Source: Neisseriaceae bacterium (GTDB lineage: Bacteria > Pseudomonadota > Gammaproteobacteria > Burkholderiales > UBA11063). Taken from it: 16,236 bases of DNA. The stretch covers positions 1 to 16,236 of the forward strand of contig DAHXMX010000009.1 in the NCBI GenBank assembly GCA_027371515.1, in the 5' to 3' direction. Under the pieces are notes generated by a model. It saw only the letters and a program-made list of their open reading frames with translations. It ran no database searches and was not told the DNA's origin. Made by a program: the position numbers and the translations under genes. Each line of letters begins with the position of its first letter. Within the stretch, counting starts at the first letter, position 1. Of the stretch, positions 8,644 to 16,229 are shown in pieces.

Positions 8644-8674
8644 AGTACAATAACTGTTGTTAATGTGATATTTG

Positions 8675-8680
8675 TTGAGG
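8675..8680 (+). promoter_or_regulatory. Ribosome binding site of ppiD
   Basis: TTGAGG ends six bases before the ATG at 8687. It is one of the clearest Shine-Dalgarno-like sequences in the window, where several other genes have none, and it fixes the ppiD start. It is consistent with ppiD being translated independently rather than by coupling. Confidence 0.6.
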
Positions 8681-8686
8681 TAATAT

Positions 8687-10516
8687 ATGTTTGATATTGT
8701 AGAAAAAAATCAAAAGCTAGTTAAAGGTATAATGATTGCTGTTGGTGCATCGTTTGTATTATGGGGTATCGGTAGTTATTTAGGTATGGTATCAGATGAT
8801 GGTTATTTAGCCAAAGTTGGGTCTAAAAAGATTTATATGCGTGATATTGATCAAGCTATGCAGAATGATCCAAATCAAGATAAATTACAGTTGTTATACG
8901 GGTTAGTTAATCGACAATTATTATTAAATAATTTTGCTGATAATCATATGGTGGCTGATACTGATGAATTAAAACAAACAATTGCTCAAATACCGGCTTT
9001 TCAAAATAGCCAAGGTCAGTTTCAATTGTCAAAATATAAGGAATTTTTAAAAAGTCGTTATATGACTGCTGAAGATTTTCAAAACGAGGTTAGTCAACAG
9101 ATTTTATTAGAACAAACTATTAATGTGTTTAAAAATTCTTATTTTGATTCAAAGCTATTTCAAAAAAAATTTGTTGATTTATTAAGCCAAGAGCGTAATG
9201 TATCTAGTTACGTAATTAGTAGCAATCAATTTACAGATAAGGTAAAAATTAGTGAAAGTCAGATTGCTGAATATTATAAACAAAATATAGCGCATTATAC
9301 AATTCCCGAAAAAGTTAAAATGCAATATCTGGTATTAGATAGTAATAATGTAGCTAATGGCATTAAAGTAAGTGAAGCTGAGGTTGAAAGATACATGGCT
9401 GATCATAAGTCAGATAATATAAACGAACAGATTGATGTATCACATATTTTATTTGTTGTGCCTGAAAATGCTGATATGAAAACTCGTGATGAGATAAAAG
9501 CTCATGCCCAAAAAGTATTAGCTGAGGTTAAGGCTAATCCGGATAAGTTTGCTGAATTAGCTAAGAAATATTCGCAAGATCCTGGTTCGGCTAAAAAAGG
9601 TGGTGATTTAGGGTTTTTTGGTCATGGTGTTATGGTTAAACCGTTTGAGGATGCAGCTTTTAGTTTAAAAGTAGGGCAAATTAGTGGATTAGTTAAAACC
9701 CAATATGGCTATCATATTTTAAAATTAAATAAAATTAAAGAAAATAGTCAGGCTGCAGTTAAACAAGCTGCAATTGCTGAGATTCAAAAACAGCGAGCTA
9801 TTCTTGAGACGCAAAAACAATTAGAGCAATTAAATGATATAACTTATAATCAAGCAAAAAGCTTAGAGCCAGCAGCGCAAAAACTAGGTCTAAAGGTACA
9901 GTCTTCAGATTGGGTTATGAAAGGTGTTGCTAGTGGTGATTTTGCTAATCCTAAAGTGCAAGCAGCTATTTTTAATCCGGATGTTATTCAAAAGGGTAAT
10001 AATAGTGAAGTCGTGGATTTAGGAAAAGGTAAATACGAAGTTTATCATGTAACCGAGTATCAAAAACCACAAATACAATCTTTAAATGAAGTATCAGAAG
10101 CAATTAAAAATATATTAATTAAGCAAAAGACTACTGAGTTGGCAAATCTGGATGGGCAGACTAAATTAGCTCAGCTACAAAGTGGCAAATTGCAGTTAAA
10201 CTTTGCTAATCCAGTTAATGTTGATATGGTTAATCCAAACATTTATATTGACTCTAGTGCTGTACGGCAAATTTTTTCGGTTTCTTCAGCTAAGTTACCA
10301 GCATATGTAGGCATGCAAAATACAAAAGGCGATTATGTTATTTATCGGATAAATAGCGTTACTACTAGTTCTAAACTTATTGCCGAAAACACTAAGGCTG
10401 TATCAAAAATGGAGCAAGATAATGCTATGCTTGATATGAATGCATATATTATATATTTGAGAAGTAAGTACAGTATTGATATTAAACCAAATAGATTATT
10501 GCAACAAAGTAAATAA
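8687..10516 (+). CDS. ppiD: Periplasmic folding chaperone / parvulin-type isomerase PpiD
   Basis: PpiD is an inner-membrane-anchored periplasmic chaperone that works near the Sec translocon on emerging secreted and outer-membrane proteins. The 609-residue length is typical. A short cytoplasmic N-terminus precedes one transmembrane helix at about 14-34 (GIMIAVGASFVLWGIGSYLG). A SurA-N-like chaperone segment follows (AKVGSKKIYMRDIDQAM onward), then one parvulin (PPIC) domain at about 249-347. It begins VSHILF (His253), continues through FAELAKKYSQDPGSAKKGGDLGFF, and ends TQYGYHILK (His343). A C-terminal region of about 260 residues completes the chaperone fold. The start has a good ribosome binding site. 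The parvulin domain keeps the pattern of active enzymes such as PrsA, unlike E. coli PpiD, whose domain is reported inactive; activity here is inferred. tldD begins one base after the stop. Confidence 0.94.
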   Translation: MFDIVEKNQKLVKGIMIAVGASFVLWGIGSYLGMVSDDGYLAKVGSKKIYMRDIDQAMQNDPNQDKLQLLYGLVNRQLLLNNFADNHMVADTDELKQTIAQIPAFQNSQGQFQLSKYKEFLKSRYMTAEDFQNEVSQQILLEQTINVFKNSYFDSKLFQKKFVDLLSQERNVSSYVISSNQFTDKVKISESQIAEYYKQNIAHYTIPEKVKMQYLVLDSNNVANGIKVSEAEVERYMADHKSDNINEQIDVSHILFVVPENADMKTRDEIKAHAQKVLAEVKANPDKFAELAKKYSQDPGSAKKGGDLGFFGHGVMVKPFEDAAFSLKVGQISGLVKTQYGYHILKLNKIKENSQAAVKQAAIAEIQKQRAILETQKQLEQLNDITYNQAKSLEPAAQKLGLKVQSSDWVMKGVASGDFANPKVQAAIFNPDVIQKGNNSEVVDLGKGKYEVYHVTEYQKPQIQSLNEVSEAIKNILIKQKTTELANLDGQTKLAQLQSGKLQLNFANPVNVDMVNPNIYIDSSAVRQIFSVSSAKLPAYVGMQNTKGDYVIYRINSVTTSSKLIAENTKAVSKMEQDNAMLDMNAYIIYLRSKYSIDIKPNRLLQQSK

Positions 10517-10517
10517 A

Positions 10518-11945
10518 ATGTTATATAAAAGTGTTGAACAAAATATATTACTGGCTAATGCTATTGATTTAGAGTTTTTAGACGCTATGGTCAGTAACTT
10601 AGTTAATCGCGGAGTTGATTTTTGTGATTTATATTTGCAAAAATCAGCTTATGAAGCTTTTGGGATTGATGAGAGTATTATCAAAGGTGCTAGCTATTCT
10701 GAGGAGCAAGGAATAGGGGTTAGATCTATTTGTGATGATAAAACTTATTTAAGTTATTCAAATTCAATTAGTGATAAAACTATTAGATCGCTGGTGAATG
10801 ATTTATTTATCGAGCCACAGCAACATAAATTAGTCTATCAGCCATCGATTAAACAAGATTATAGTAATAGTTTGTTTCCTACCCAAAATCCGATTACAGA
10901 AAGCTCATCTGGTAGTAAAGTAAGCTGTTTACAATATATTGATAACAAATCGCGGCAATATGCTTATGTTAGTAATGTAATTGCAAATATTACTATGGAA
11001 TATGATGAGATATGTATTGTTAATAGCAAAAAAACACATGCTTTTGATATTCGACCTTTAATTAGAGTTAATATTACATTAATTATTAATAAAGCTGGTA
11101 AAATCGAAAAAGGTAGCAGTGGATTTGGTGGTCGTTATTTATTTAATCAAATTACGGAACAAATATTAGATAAACATATTGAAAAAGCATATAACCAAGC
11201 GCTATTAAAATTAGATGCAGTAAATGGTCCAAGTGGTGAGATACCGGTAGTATTGGGTAATGCTTGGGCTGGAGTAATTTTACATGAGGCTGTTGGGCAT
11301 GGTTTGGAGGGTGATTTTAATCGTCGTGGAAGTTCTGCTTTTTCAAATCGTATAGGTGAAGTGGTTGCAAGTTCGAATGTAACAATAATTGACCAAGGTA
11401 ATATAGAATCACGTCGTGGGTCATTAAATATAGATGATGAAGGTAATCCTACGCAAAGAACAGTATTAATAGAAAATGGTATTTTAAAAGGATATATGTT
11501 TGATGAATTGAATGCAAAACTGATGAATACTGTATCTACTGGTAATGGGCGTCGTGAATCATATGCTTGTAGTCCGATTCCTAGAATGACTAATACTTAT
11601 ATGCTAGGTGGTGAATATACTCATGAGGATATTATTCAGTCTGTTGAATATGGTATATATGCTGAAAGTTTTGAAGGTGGGCAGGTAGATATAACTTCTG
11701 GGCAGTTTGTATTTAATGCAAATGTTGCTTGGCTTATTAAAAATGGTAAATTACAATATCCAATAAAAGGTTGTGCACTAGTTGGTAATGGTCCGGAGTG
11801 TTTAAAATATGTTTCAATGGTTGGTAATAATAGTCAATTAGATGATGGTATTGGAGTTTGCGGTAAAAATGGGCAGGGGGTCCCTGTTGGAGTTGGGCAG
11901 CCTACGATTCGTATTGATAGTGGTTTAATTGTAGGTGGCGCTTAA
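10518..11945 (+). CDS. tldD: TldD family zinc metalloprotease
   Basis: TldD is the catalytic half of the TldD/TldE (PmbA) cytoplasmic peptidase, which cuts unfolded peptides. In E. coli it processes microcin B17 and helps degrade the CcdA antitoxin. The start is ATG 10518 (475 residues, normal), one base after ppiD; an in-frame ATG at 10476 lies inside ppiD. The metal-site motif HEAVGH is at 256-261 within AGVILHEAVGHGLEGDFN, followed by RRGSSAFSNRIGE. The conserved C-terminal block has GIGVCGKNGQGVPVGVGQPT with Cys448, which aligns with the family's third metal ligand. All this marks it as TldD rather than PmbA, which lacks the HExxxH motif. PmbA, its partner, is not in the window. There is no clear ribosome binding site, so coupling to ppiD is likely. 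Confidence 0.95.
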   Translation: MLYKSVEQNILLANAIDLEFLDAMVSNLVNRGVDFCDLYLQKSAYEAFGIDESIIKGASYSEEQGIGVRSICDDKTYLSYSNSISDKTIRSLVNDLFIEPQQHKLVYQPSIKQDYSNSLFPTQNPITESSSGSKVSCLQYIDNKSRQYAYVSNVIANITMEYDEICIVNSKKTHAFDIRPLIRVNITLIINKAGKIEKGSSGFGGRYLFNQITEQILDKHIEKAYNQALLKLDAVNGPSGEIPVVLGNAWAGVILHEAVGHGLEGDFNRRGSSAFSNRIGEVVASSNVTIIDQGNIESRRGSLNIDDEGNPTQRTVLIENGILKGYMFDELNAKLMNTVSTGNGRRESYACSPIPRMTNTYMLGGEYTHEDIIQSVEYGIYAESFEGGQVDITSGQFVFNANVAWLIKNGKLQYPIKGCALVGNGPECLKYVSMVGNNSQLDDGIGVCGKNGQGVPVGVGQPTIRIDSGLIVGGA

Positions 11946-11949
11946 AATT

Positions 11950-11970
11950 ACATGAAAATCACATGAAAAT
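11950..11970 (+). repeat. Tandem 10-base repeat at the permease start, creating a four-codon minicistron
   Basis: ACATGAAAAT occurs at 11950-11959 and again at 11961-11970 (period 11). The second copy holds the permease ATG (11963). The first copy gives an ATG at 11952 in another frame, which reads Met-Lys-Ile-Thr and stops at TGA 11964-11966, so its stop overlaps the permease start as ATGA. The duplication is seen directly. A role as a coupling leader is inference. Confidence 0.6.
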
Positions 11971-13231
11971 TATCAAGCCTATTAATCCATGGAGCTTTGT
12001 ACCTACGGCTTATTTTATGGAGGGCTTGCCTTACATTTTAGTTGTAATGGTATCTAGCGTTATGTATAAAAATTTTGGTTTAACTAATGCTAAGATTACT
12101 TATTATACCGGATGGTTAATGTTACCATGGACGGTAAAACCATTATGGTCATGGTTTATCGATTTATATAAAGTAAAACGCTGGTGGATTTATACCATGG
12201 AGCTATGCTTCGGTTGTTTTATAATTTCGCTAGCCTTGTCTTTTTATTTACCTAATTATATCTTTATCTCTATTTTAATTTTTGCTTTGGCTAATATTTG
12301 TGCTGCAAGTCATGATATAGCAACCGATGGTTTTTATTTAATAACCTTAACTAGTAATCAACAGTCATTTTTTGTCGGTATCCAAAGTGCTTTTTATCAA
12401 GTAGCGCGTATTTTTGGTGGCGGTGTATTAGTTATTTTATCCGGATTGTTTTTTAGCTATACTAAAGATATAAAATTTGCATGGGGTTTGGTTTTTGTAA
12501 TTGCTGGATTATGTGCAATAATTATTGGGTTCTACCATAAAATGATATTGCCACGCTATGAAGTATCTAAAACTTTGACTATAAAAGATGGTATATTTGA
12601 AATTAAAGCTATATTTACTAGTTTATTTCAATTAAAACAACTTTGGGTTATTGTATCATTTGCACTTACTTTTAAGCTAGGTGAAACGATGCTGATTAAG
12701 ATTGTTCCTTTATTTATTTTAGATAGTAGATCTCATGGTGGGCTTGGGTTTGATAATATTTATGTAGGGCTGTCTAATACGTTTAATCTCTCGGCGATTA
12801 TCTTAGCTGGAATTATTGGCGGGTTAAGCATTAGTTATTTTGGGCTTAAAAAATGTCTGTGGCCGATGTTATTATTGGTTAATCTTCCGCATGTGATTTT
12901 TGTTTATTTGGCTTATGCTTTACCGGTTGATAAATATCTAGTTCTAGCATTACAAATATGCGAGAATTTTGCTGCTAATATATCTTTAACTGGGTATATG
13001 ATGGTAGTATTTTATCTAATACGTGATAGTAAATATAAAACCTCGCATTATGCATTTATTACTGCAGTTATGATGCTGGCTAATATGATTCCATCAATGT
13101 TTAGTGGAATAATTCAACAGTTATTAGGTTACCAGTATTATTTTATATTTATTATGTTTTTAATTATCCCAAGTTTGTTAATTCTTCCATTAATTAAGAT
13201 TGACTCTAATTTTGGTATAAAAGTAGTGTAG
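11963..13231 (+). CDS. AmpG-like major facilitator permease (probable muropeptide importer)
   Basis: Integral inner-membrane transporter of the major facilitator superfamily, 422 residues, with about 12 hydrophobic helices across the whole length and no other domain. The N-terminal pattern resembles AmpG: FMEGLPYIL near residues 19-26, then the TGWLMLPWTVKPLWSWFID loop with KRWW after it. HDIATDGFYL (from His117) matches the AmpG-type acidic motif in the fourth helix region. AmpG imports GlcNAc-anhydroMurNAc peptides from the periplasm for wall recycling. nagZ, whose product cleaves those same molecules, starts 5 bp downstream, and this supports the role. The protein is shorter than E. coli AmpG (about 490 residues, 14 helices). 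A related acetyl-CoA or drug transporter role cannot be excluded. Its start lies 17 bp after tldD, with no ribosome binding site but a tandem start repeat. Confidence 0.8.
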   Translation: MKIIKPINPWSFVPTAYFMEGLPYILVVMVSSVMYKNFGLTNAKITYYTGWLMLPWTVKPLWSWFIDLYKVKRWWIYTMELCFGCFIISLALSFYLPNYIFISILIFALANICAASHDIATDGFYLITLTSNQQSFFVGIQSAFYQVARIFGGGVLVILSGLFFSYTKDIKFAWGLVFVIAGLCAIIIGFYHKMILPRYEVSKTLTIKDGIFEIKAIFTSLFQLKQLWVIVSFALTFKLGETMLIKIVPLFILDSRSHGGLGFDNIYVGLSNTFNLSAIILAGIIGGLSISYFGLKKCLWPMLLLVNLPHVIFVYLAYALPVDKYLVLALQICENFAANISLTGYMMVVFYLIRDSKYKTSHYAFITAVMMLANMIPSMFSGIIQQLLGYQYYFIFIMFLIIPSLLILPLIKIDSNFGIKVV

Positions 13232-13236
13232 TTGTT

Positions 13237-14868
13237 ATGAATGTAGATAATATTTTATCTAAGCTTAGCTTAAAAGAGCAGTTATTACAATTAATGATGA
13301 TAGATATTCGTTATTTTGAAGCTAAAAAAGTATACCAATTACCGTTGGATTTAATGGATTTTATGGCTAAATATGAATTTGGTGGAATAATATTATTTGC
13401 TGAAAATGTTGAACAGAAGAATAAAATCAAATATTTAGTTGAGCAAATTCAAAAAAATAGTAAAATCACCAAATTAATTGGGCTAGATGAAGAAGGTGGT
13501 ATTGTATCACGGATTAATGGTATTAGTACGCCTGGTAATATGGCGCTTGGTGCAATTAATGATGTAAATGTTACGCAAAATATTGCACAAATTATTGGTT
13601 ATGAATTAGCTGATTATGGCATTAATCTGAATTTTGCACCTGTTGTGGACATCAATTCTAATCCGCTTAATCCAATAATTGGGGTGCGCTCTTTTGCTGG
13701 TGATAAAAATATTGTTACAAAGCATGCTCAAGCATTTATAGCTGGATTAAGACAAAGTAACGTTATTAGCTGTGTTAAACATTTTCCAGGGCATGGTGAT
13801 ACAGTTACTGATACTCATTATACATTAAGTATTGTAGATAAAAATGAGTGTACAATGATGGATAATGAGTTGTTTCCTTATTATGAATTGATTAAATCTA
13901 ATATGATTGATATGCTTATGACTGCACATATTGTTGCGCCACAGATTGATAACAATAAATTATTTGCTACAAAAATCAATCAATTAATCGATACACCAGC
14001 GACATTTTCTTATTCAATTTTAACTCGTCTACTGCGTGATAAATTAGCTTATACTGGGGTTATTATCTCTGATGCTCTTGATATGGGTGCTATTGTTAAT
14101 AATTTTACTCAACTTGAAGCTAGTATTTATGCTTTGATTGCTGGAGTGGATATTTTACTTATGCCATTTAGAGTATGGAATAAAAATGATTTACGAGCTT
14201 TTAATCAATATTTTGAATCATTATATACATATGTTATGCAATCAGATTTTTTAAAACAAAGAGTTACTGAGTCATGTTTACGTGTACTACAGCTGAAACA
14301 AAATTATTTTAATAAGTGTAATCAAAATAATAATAAGATCAATGATGCAGCTAATTATGTTGATTTAATCGCAAAACGTGGGATTACTTTACTTAATAAT
14401 AATACGCTACCTTGGGTAATTAATTCAGAACATAAAGTACTATCTCTTGCAAATAATAACTTAATCTTAGATGAAGTACAGAACATAACTAGTAGTATAG
14501 GCTACACAAGTGATGTGCTTAACTATATGTGTGAGTTAGACGATATAATGATGAAAATTAATCATTATACACATATACTTTTATATAGTTATAATTTAAC
14601 TAAACCAGATCCGATTTTGCAACAAATTATTGATAAGCTTAATCAATTAAATAAGCCATATGTGTTAATTGTAACTTGTAACCCATACGATGTTTTATAT
14701 CTGAATAATATAGCAACAACAGTATTAATCTATGGTATATCAAGATTTGAACAAACTAATTATCAATTAAAACGCTTTAGTTTAAATTTAAAGGCAGCCT
14801 TAGAGCTTATCTATAAGGGAAAATCATTAGCTGAGTTTAATAACTTTTGCCCAGCTAATTTAAAATAA
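13237..14868 (+). CDS. nagZ: Beta-N-acetylglucosaminidase NagZ-like, GH3, two-domain form
   Basis: Glycoside hydrolase family 3 enzyme that removes GlcNAc from GlcNAc-anhydroMurNAc peptides in peptidoglycan recycling. The catalytic barrel covers about residues 1-350. It has LIGLDEEGGIVSRING, the signature KHFPGHGDT (181-189), the NagZ-type Asp192-Thr-His194 general acid/base pair, and nucleophile Asp279 in SDALDMGAI. No signal peptide is seen, consistent with a cytoplasmic enzyme. At 543 residues it is about 200 longer than usual proteobacterial NagZ. The extra C-terminal part (from about 378, AKRGITLLNNNTLPW) resembles the second GH3 domain of Gram-positive enzymes such as B. subtilis NagZ, and includes LIVTCNPYDVLYL. 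The gene follows the AmpG-like permease by 5 bp with no ribosome binding site, and ends at a hairpin. Confidence 0.9.
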   Translation: MNVDNILSKLSLKEQLLQLMMIDIRYFEAKKVYQLPLDLMDFMAKYEFGGIILFAENVEQKNKIKYLVEQIQKNSKITKLIGLDEEGGIVSRINGISTPGNMALGAINDVNVTQNIAQIIGYELADYGINLNFAPVVDINSNPLNPIIGVRSFAGDKNIVTKHAQAFIAGLRQSNVISCVKHFPGHGDTVTDTHYTLSIVDKNECTMMDNELFPYYELIKSNMIDMLMTAHIVAPQIDNNKLFATKINQLIDTPATFSYSILTRLLRDKLAYTGVIISDALDMGAIVNNFTQLEASIYALIAGVDILLMPFRVWNKNDLRAFNQYFESLYTYVMQSDFLKQRVTESCLRVLQLKQNYFNKCNQNNNKINDAANYVDLIAKRGITLLNNNTLPWVINSEHKVLSLANNNLILDEVQNITSSIGYTSDVLNYMCELDDIMMKINHYTHILLYSYNLTKPDPILQQIIDKLNQLNKPYVLIVTCNPYDVLYLNNIATTVLIYGISRFEQTNYQLKRFSLNLKAALELIYKGKSLAEFNNFCPANLK

Positions 14869-14870
14869 AT

Positions 14871-14897
14871 AGTAACAATATAATTGATATTGTTACT
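14871..14897. terminator. Hairpin between convergent nagZ and cpoB
   Basis: AGTAACAATAT (14871-14881) and its exact reverse complement ATATTGTTACT (14887-14897) form an 11-bp perfect stem with a 5-base loop. It starts two bases after the nagZ stop, and its right arm covers the cpoB stop codon (14893-14895). Only three of eleven pairs are G-C. On the minus strand the stem is followed by a T-rich run (ATTTATTTT), so termination of pal-cpoB is the better-supported role. No T-tract follows on the plus strand. Confidence 0.6.
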
Positions 14898-15738
14898 CTT
14901 CATGATTTGAATGTTTTAGACTTTCTTCAACTTTTTTATTAGCACTACTATTTGGGTACATTTTTTTTAACAAGATAGCTGTTTTTTGTGCTGATTGCTT
15001 CATACCTGCTTTAATTTGTGCCAAATATTGTGTACGTAGTGCATCAGGTGCAGATTTATTATTAGGATTTTCATTTACAAATTTTCTTGCAGTTGCAATA
15101 GCATCAGTATATTGTTTATTTGCAAGATAGCATACGCTTAAATAATAACTAGCTTCAATTGCTTCATCTGATTTAGGGTAAGTTTTAATTAAAGATTTTA
15201 ACTCTTTAATTGCTGCAGGAAAGTTTTTTTGCTTGATTAGCTCAAGAGATTTGTTAATTTTAGCTTTTGCATTGGTTGCATTATCAGATTTAGCTTTATT
15301 ATTGGTAACTGGAGTAACAATTACTGCTTTATCAGCAGATGTATCTTGATCTACATCAGTAGCTGTTTGTTTGTCAGAATTGTTGGTGGTATTATTAGTG
15401 GGGTTACTATTAGAGTTACTATTAGAATTAGATTGTGTTTGAAGTTGCAACTCAAGACTCTTAATCATTTGCTCTTGAGTTTCTTTTTGAGTTTTTTGTT
15501 CATGGCTAAGAGTATCAACTTTACCATTTAATTGATTAATTTGATTTTGTAGATTTTCCAATTTATTAAGAGTGCTAATTTGATTACTAGCAGTTGAGTC
15601 GCTATTGACTAATTGTTGCTCTATTTTAGATAACCTTACATTTGTATCAGCAATTTGTGTTCTTGCTTGATCGTCAGCACAACCTATTAAAAAAAGGTTT
15701 GCTGACAATCCGATGATTGTCAACAAACTTTTATTCAT
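14893..15738 (-). CDS. cpoB: Cell division coordinator CpoB (YbgF), Tol-Pal associated, with lipobox
   Basis: CpoB is a periplasmic Tol-Pal partner that coordinates peptidoglycan synthesis (PBP1B) with outer-membrane constriction at division. The 281-residue protein has a signal sequence ending in LIGC, a good lipobox with Cys20, and Ala at +2 favours outer-membrane sorting. A coiled-coil trimerisation helix spans about 28-100 (RLSKIEQQLV, LQNQINQLNGKVDTL). A low-complexity linker with five Ser-Asn repeats (103-112) and many Asn/Thr follows. A C-terminal TPR domain fills about 160-275 (KQKNFPAAIKELKSLIKTYPKSDEAIEASYYL and two further repeats). E. coli CpoB is soluble, so lipidation would be a variation. 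The ATG is two bases after the pal stop, with a possible GAAGGTG ribosome site upstream. The order pal-cpoB is the usual one. Confidence 0.9.
   Translation of the reverse strand: MNKSLLTIIGLSANLFLIGCADDQARTQIADTNVRLSKIEQQLVNSDSTASNQISTLNKLENLQNQINQLNGKVDTLSHEQKTQKETQEQMIKSLELQLQTQSNSNSNSNSNPTNNTTNNSDKQTATDVDQDTSADKAVIVTPVTNNKAKSDNATNAKAKINKSLELIKQKNFPAAIKELKSLIKTYPKSDEAIEASYYLSVCYLANKQYTDAIATARKFVNENPNNKSAPDALRTQYLAQIKAGMKQSAQKTAILLKKMYPNSSANKKVEESLKHSNHEE
15403..15432 (-). repeat. Ser-Asn repeat tract in the cpoB linker
   Basis: Two near-identical 12-base units, TTACTATTAGAG and TTACTATTAGAA (plus strand, 15404-15427), lie inside a stretch that encodes five Ser-Asn dipeptides (residues 103-112) between the coiled coil and the TPR domain. 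A unit of 12 bases keeps the frame, so copy-number change would lengthen or shorten the linker by four residues. Confidence 0.65.
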
Positions 15739-15740
15739 GA

Positions 15741-16229
15741 TTATAAAACACCTTCAGATACATGACCTGTATATACAGTTCCATCTACCATAGGTAAACC
15801 ATTACTATCTTGGCTATATCCAGATGGTTGACCTGTTGTATACATGATGTCTGAGCGACGATTAAGTGCGCGTGAATCATCTGTATCATTAGAATAACGA
15901 GGTTTTAATTTACCATTAGAGATAGCTTCAACTTGATTAGGATTAGCACCGCCAGCTATTAATGCTTGCTTAACTGCATCGGCACGTTTTTGACCAAGAG
16001 ATAAGTTATATTCAACTGAACCTATGTCATCTGTATTACCTTGTACTTGAACTTTAGCGTTGCTATTAGTAGTTAAGTAATCACTATTTGCTTTAATAAG
16101 ACCAGTGTAATCATCTTTAATGTCGTATTGATTAAAGCCAAAATATACACTATTATACAGCTTAAGAGGATACCCACCCACCAGGGAAGCAATACATTCC
16201 ACCCCAATCTGATATAAAGAAGTTGACAA
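15741..16229 (-). CDS. pal: Peptidoglycan-associated protein Pal, 5' end missing or replaced
   Basis: Pal is an outer-membrane lipoprotein that binds peptidoglycan and TolB/TolA and helps outer-membrane constriction. The OmpA-like domain is complete: SVYFGFNQYDIKDDY at about 27-41, VQVQGNTDDIG (Asp67/Asp68), then YNLSLGQKRADAV with Arg82, and LNRRSDIMY ending near 130. The Asp and Arg positions match those that bind diaminopimelate in the family. The N-terminal part is wrong for Pal. The frame opens at a TTG (16229), directly after an in-frame TAG (16230-16232), and its first 20 or so residues have no signal peptide or lipobox and no ATG. That stretch is also unusually GC-rich. A 32-residue tail (131-162) extends past the usual domain end. 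Residue numbers count from the TTG, which is probably not a native start. The gene is likely disrupted or joined to foreign sequence here. Confidence 0.82.
   Translation of the reverse strand: MSTSLYQIGVECIASLVGGYPLKLYNSVYFGFNQYDIKDDYTGLIKANSDYLTTNSNAKVQVQGNTDDIGSVEYNLSLGQKRADAVKQALIAGGANPNQVEAISNGKLKPRYSNDTDDSRALNRRSDIMYTTGQPSGYSQDSNGLPMVDGTVYTGHVSEGVL

Noticed and set aside
8651..8662. Small inverted repeat TAAC/GTTA between rnr and ppiD as terminator
   Set aside because: Only four base pairs with no T-tract; expected by chance in AT-rich sequence.
10476..10517. Longer tldD start
   Set aside because: It would overlap the end of ppiD by 41 bp and add residues unlike TldD; ATG 10518 gives the normal family length.
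15346..15531. Plus-strand frame of 61 codons antisense to cpoB
   Set aside because: It arises from the low-complexity linker and coiled-coil coding region; composition is repetitive and there is no supporting context.
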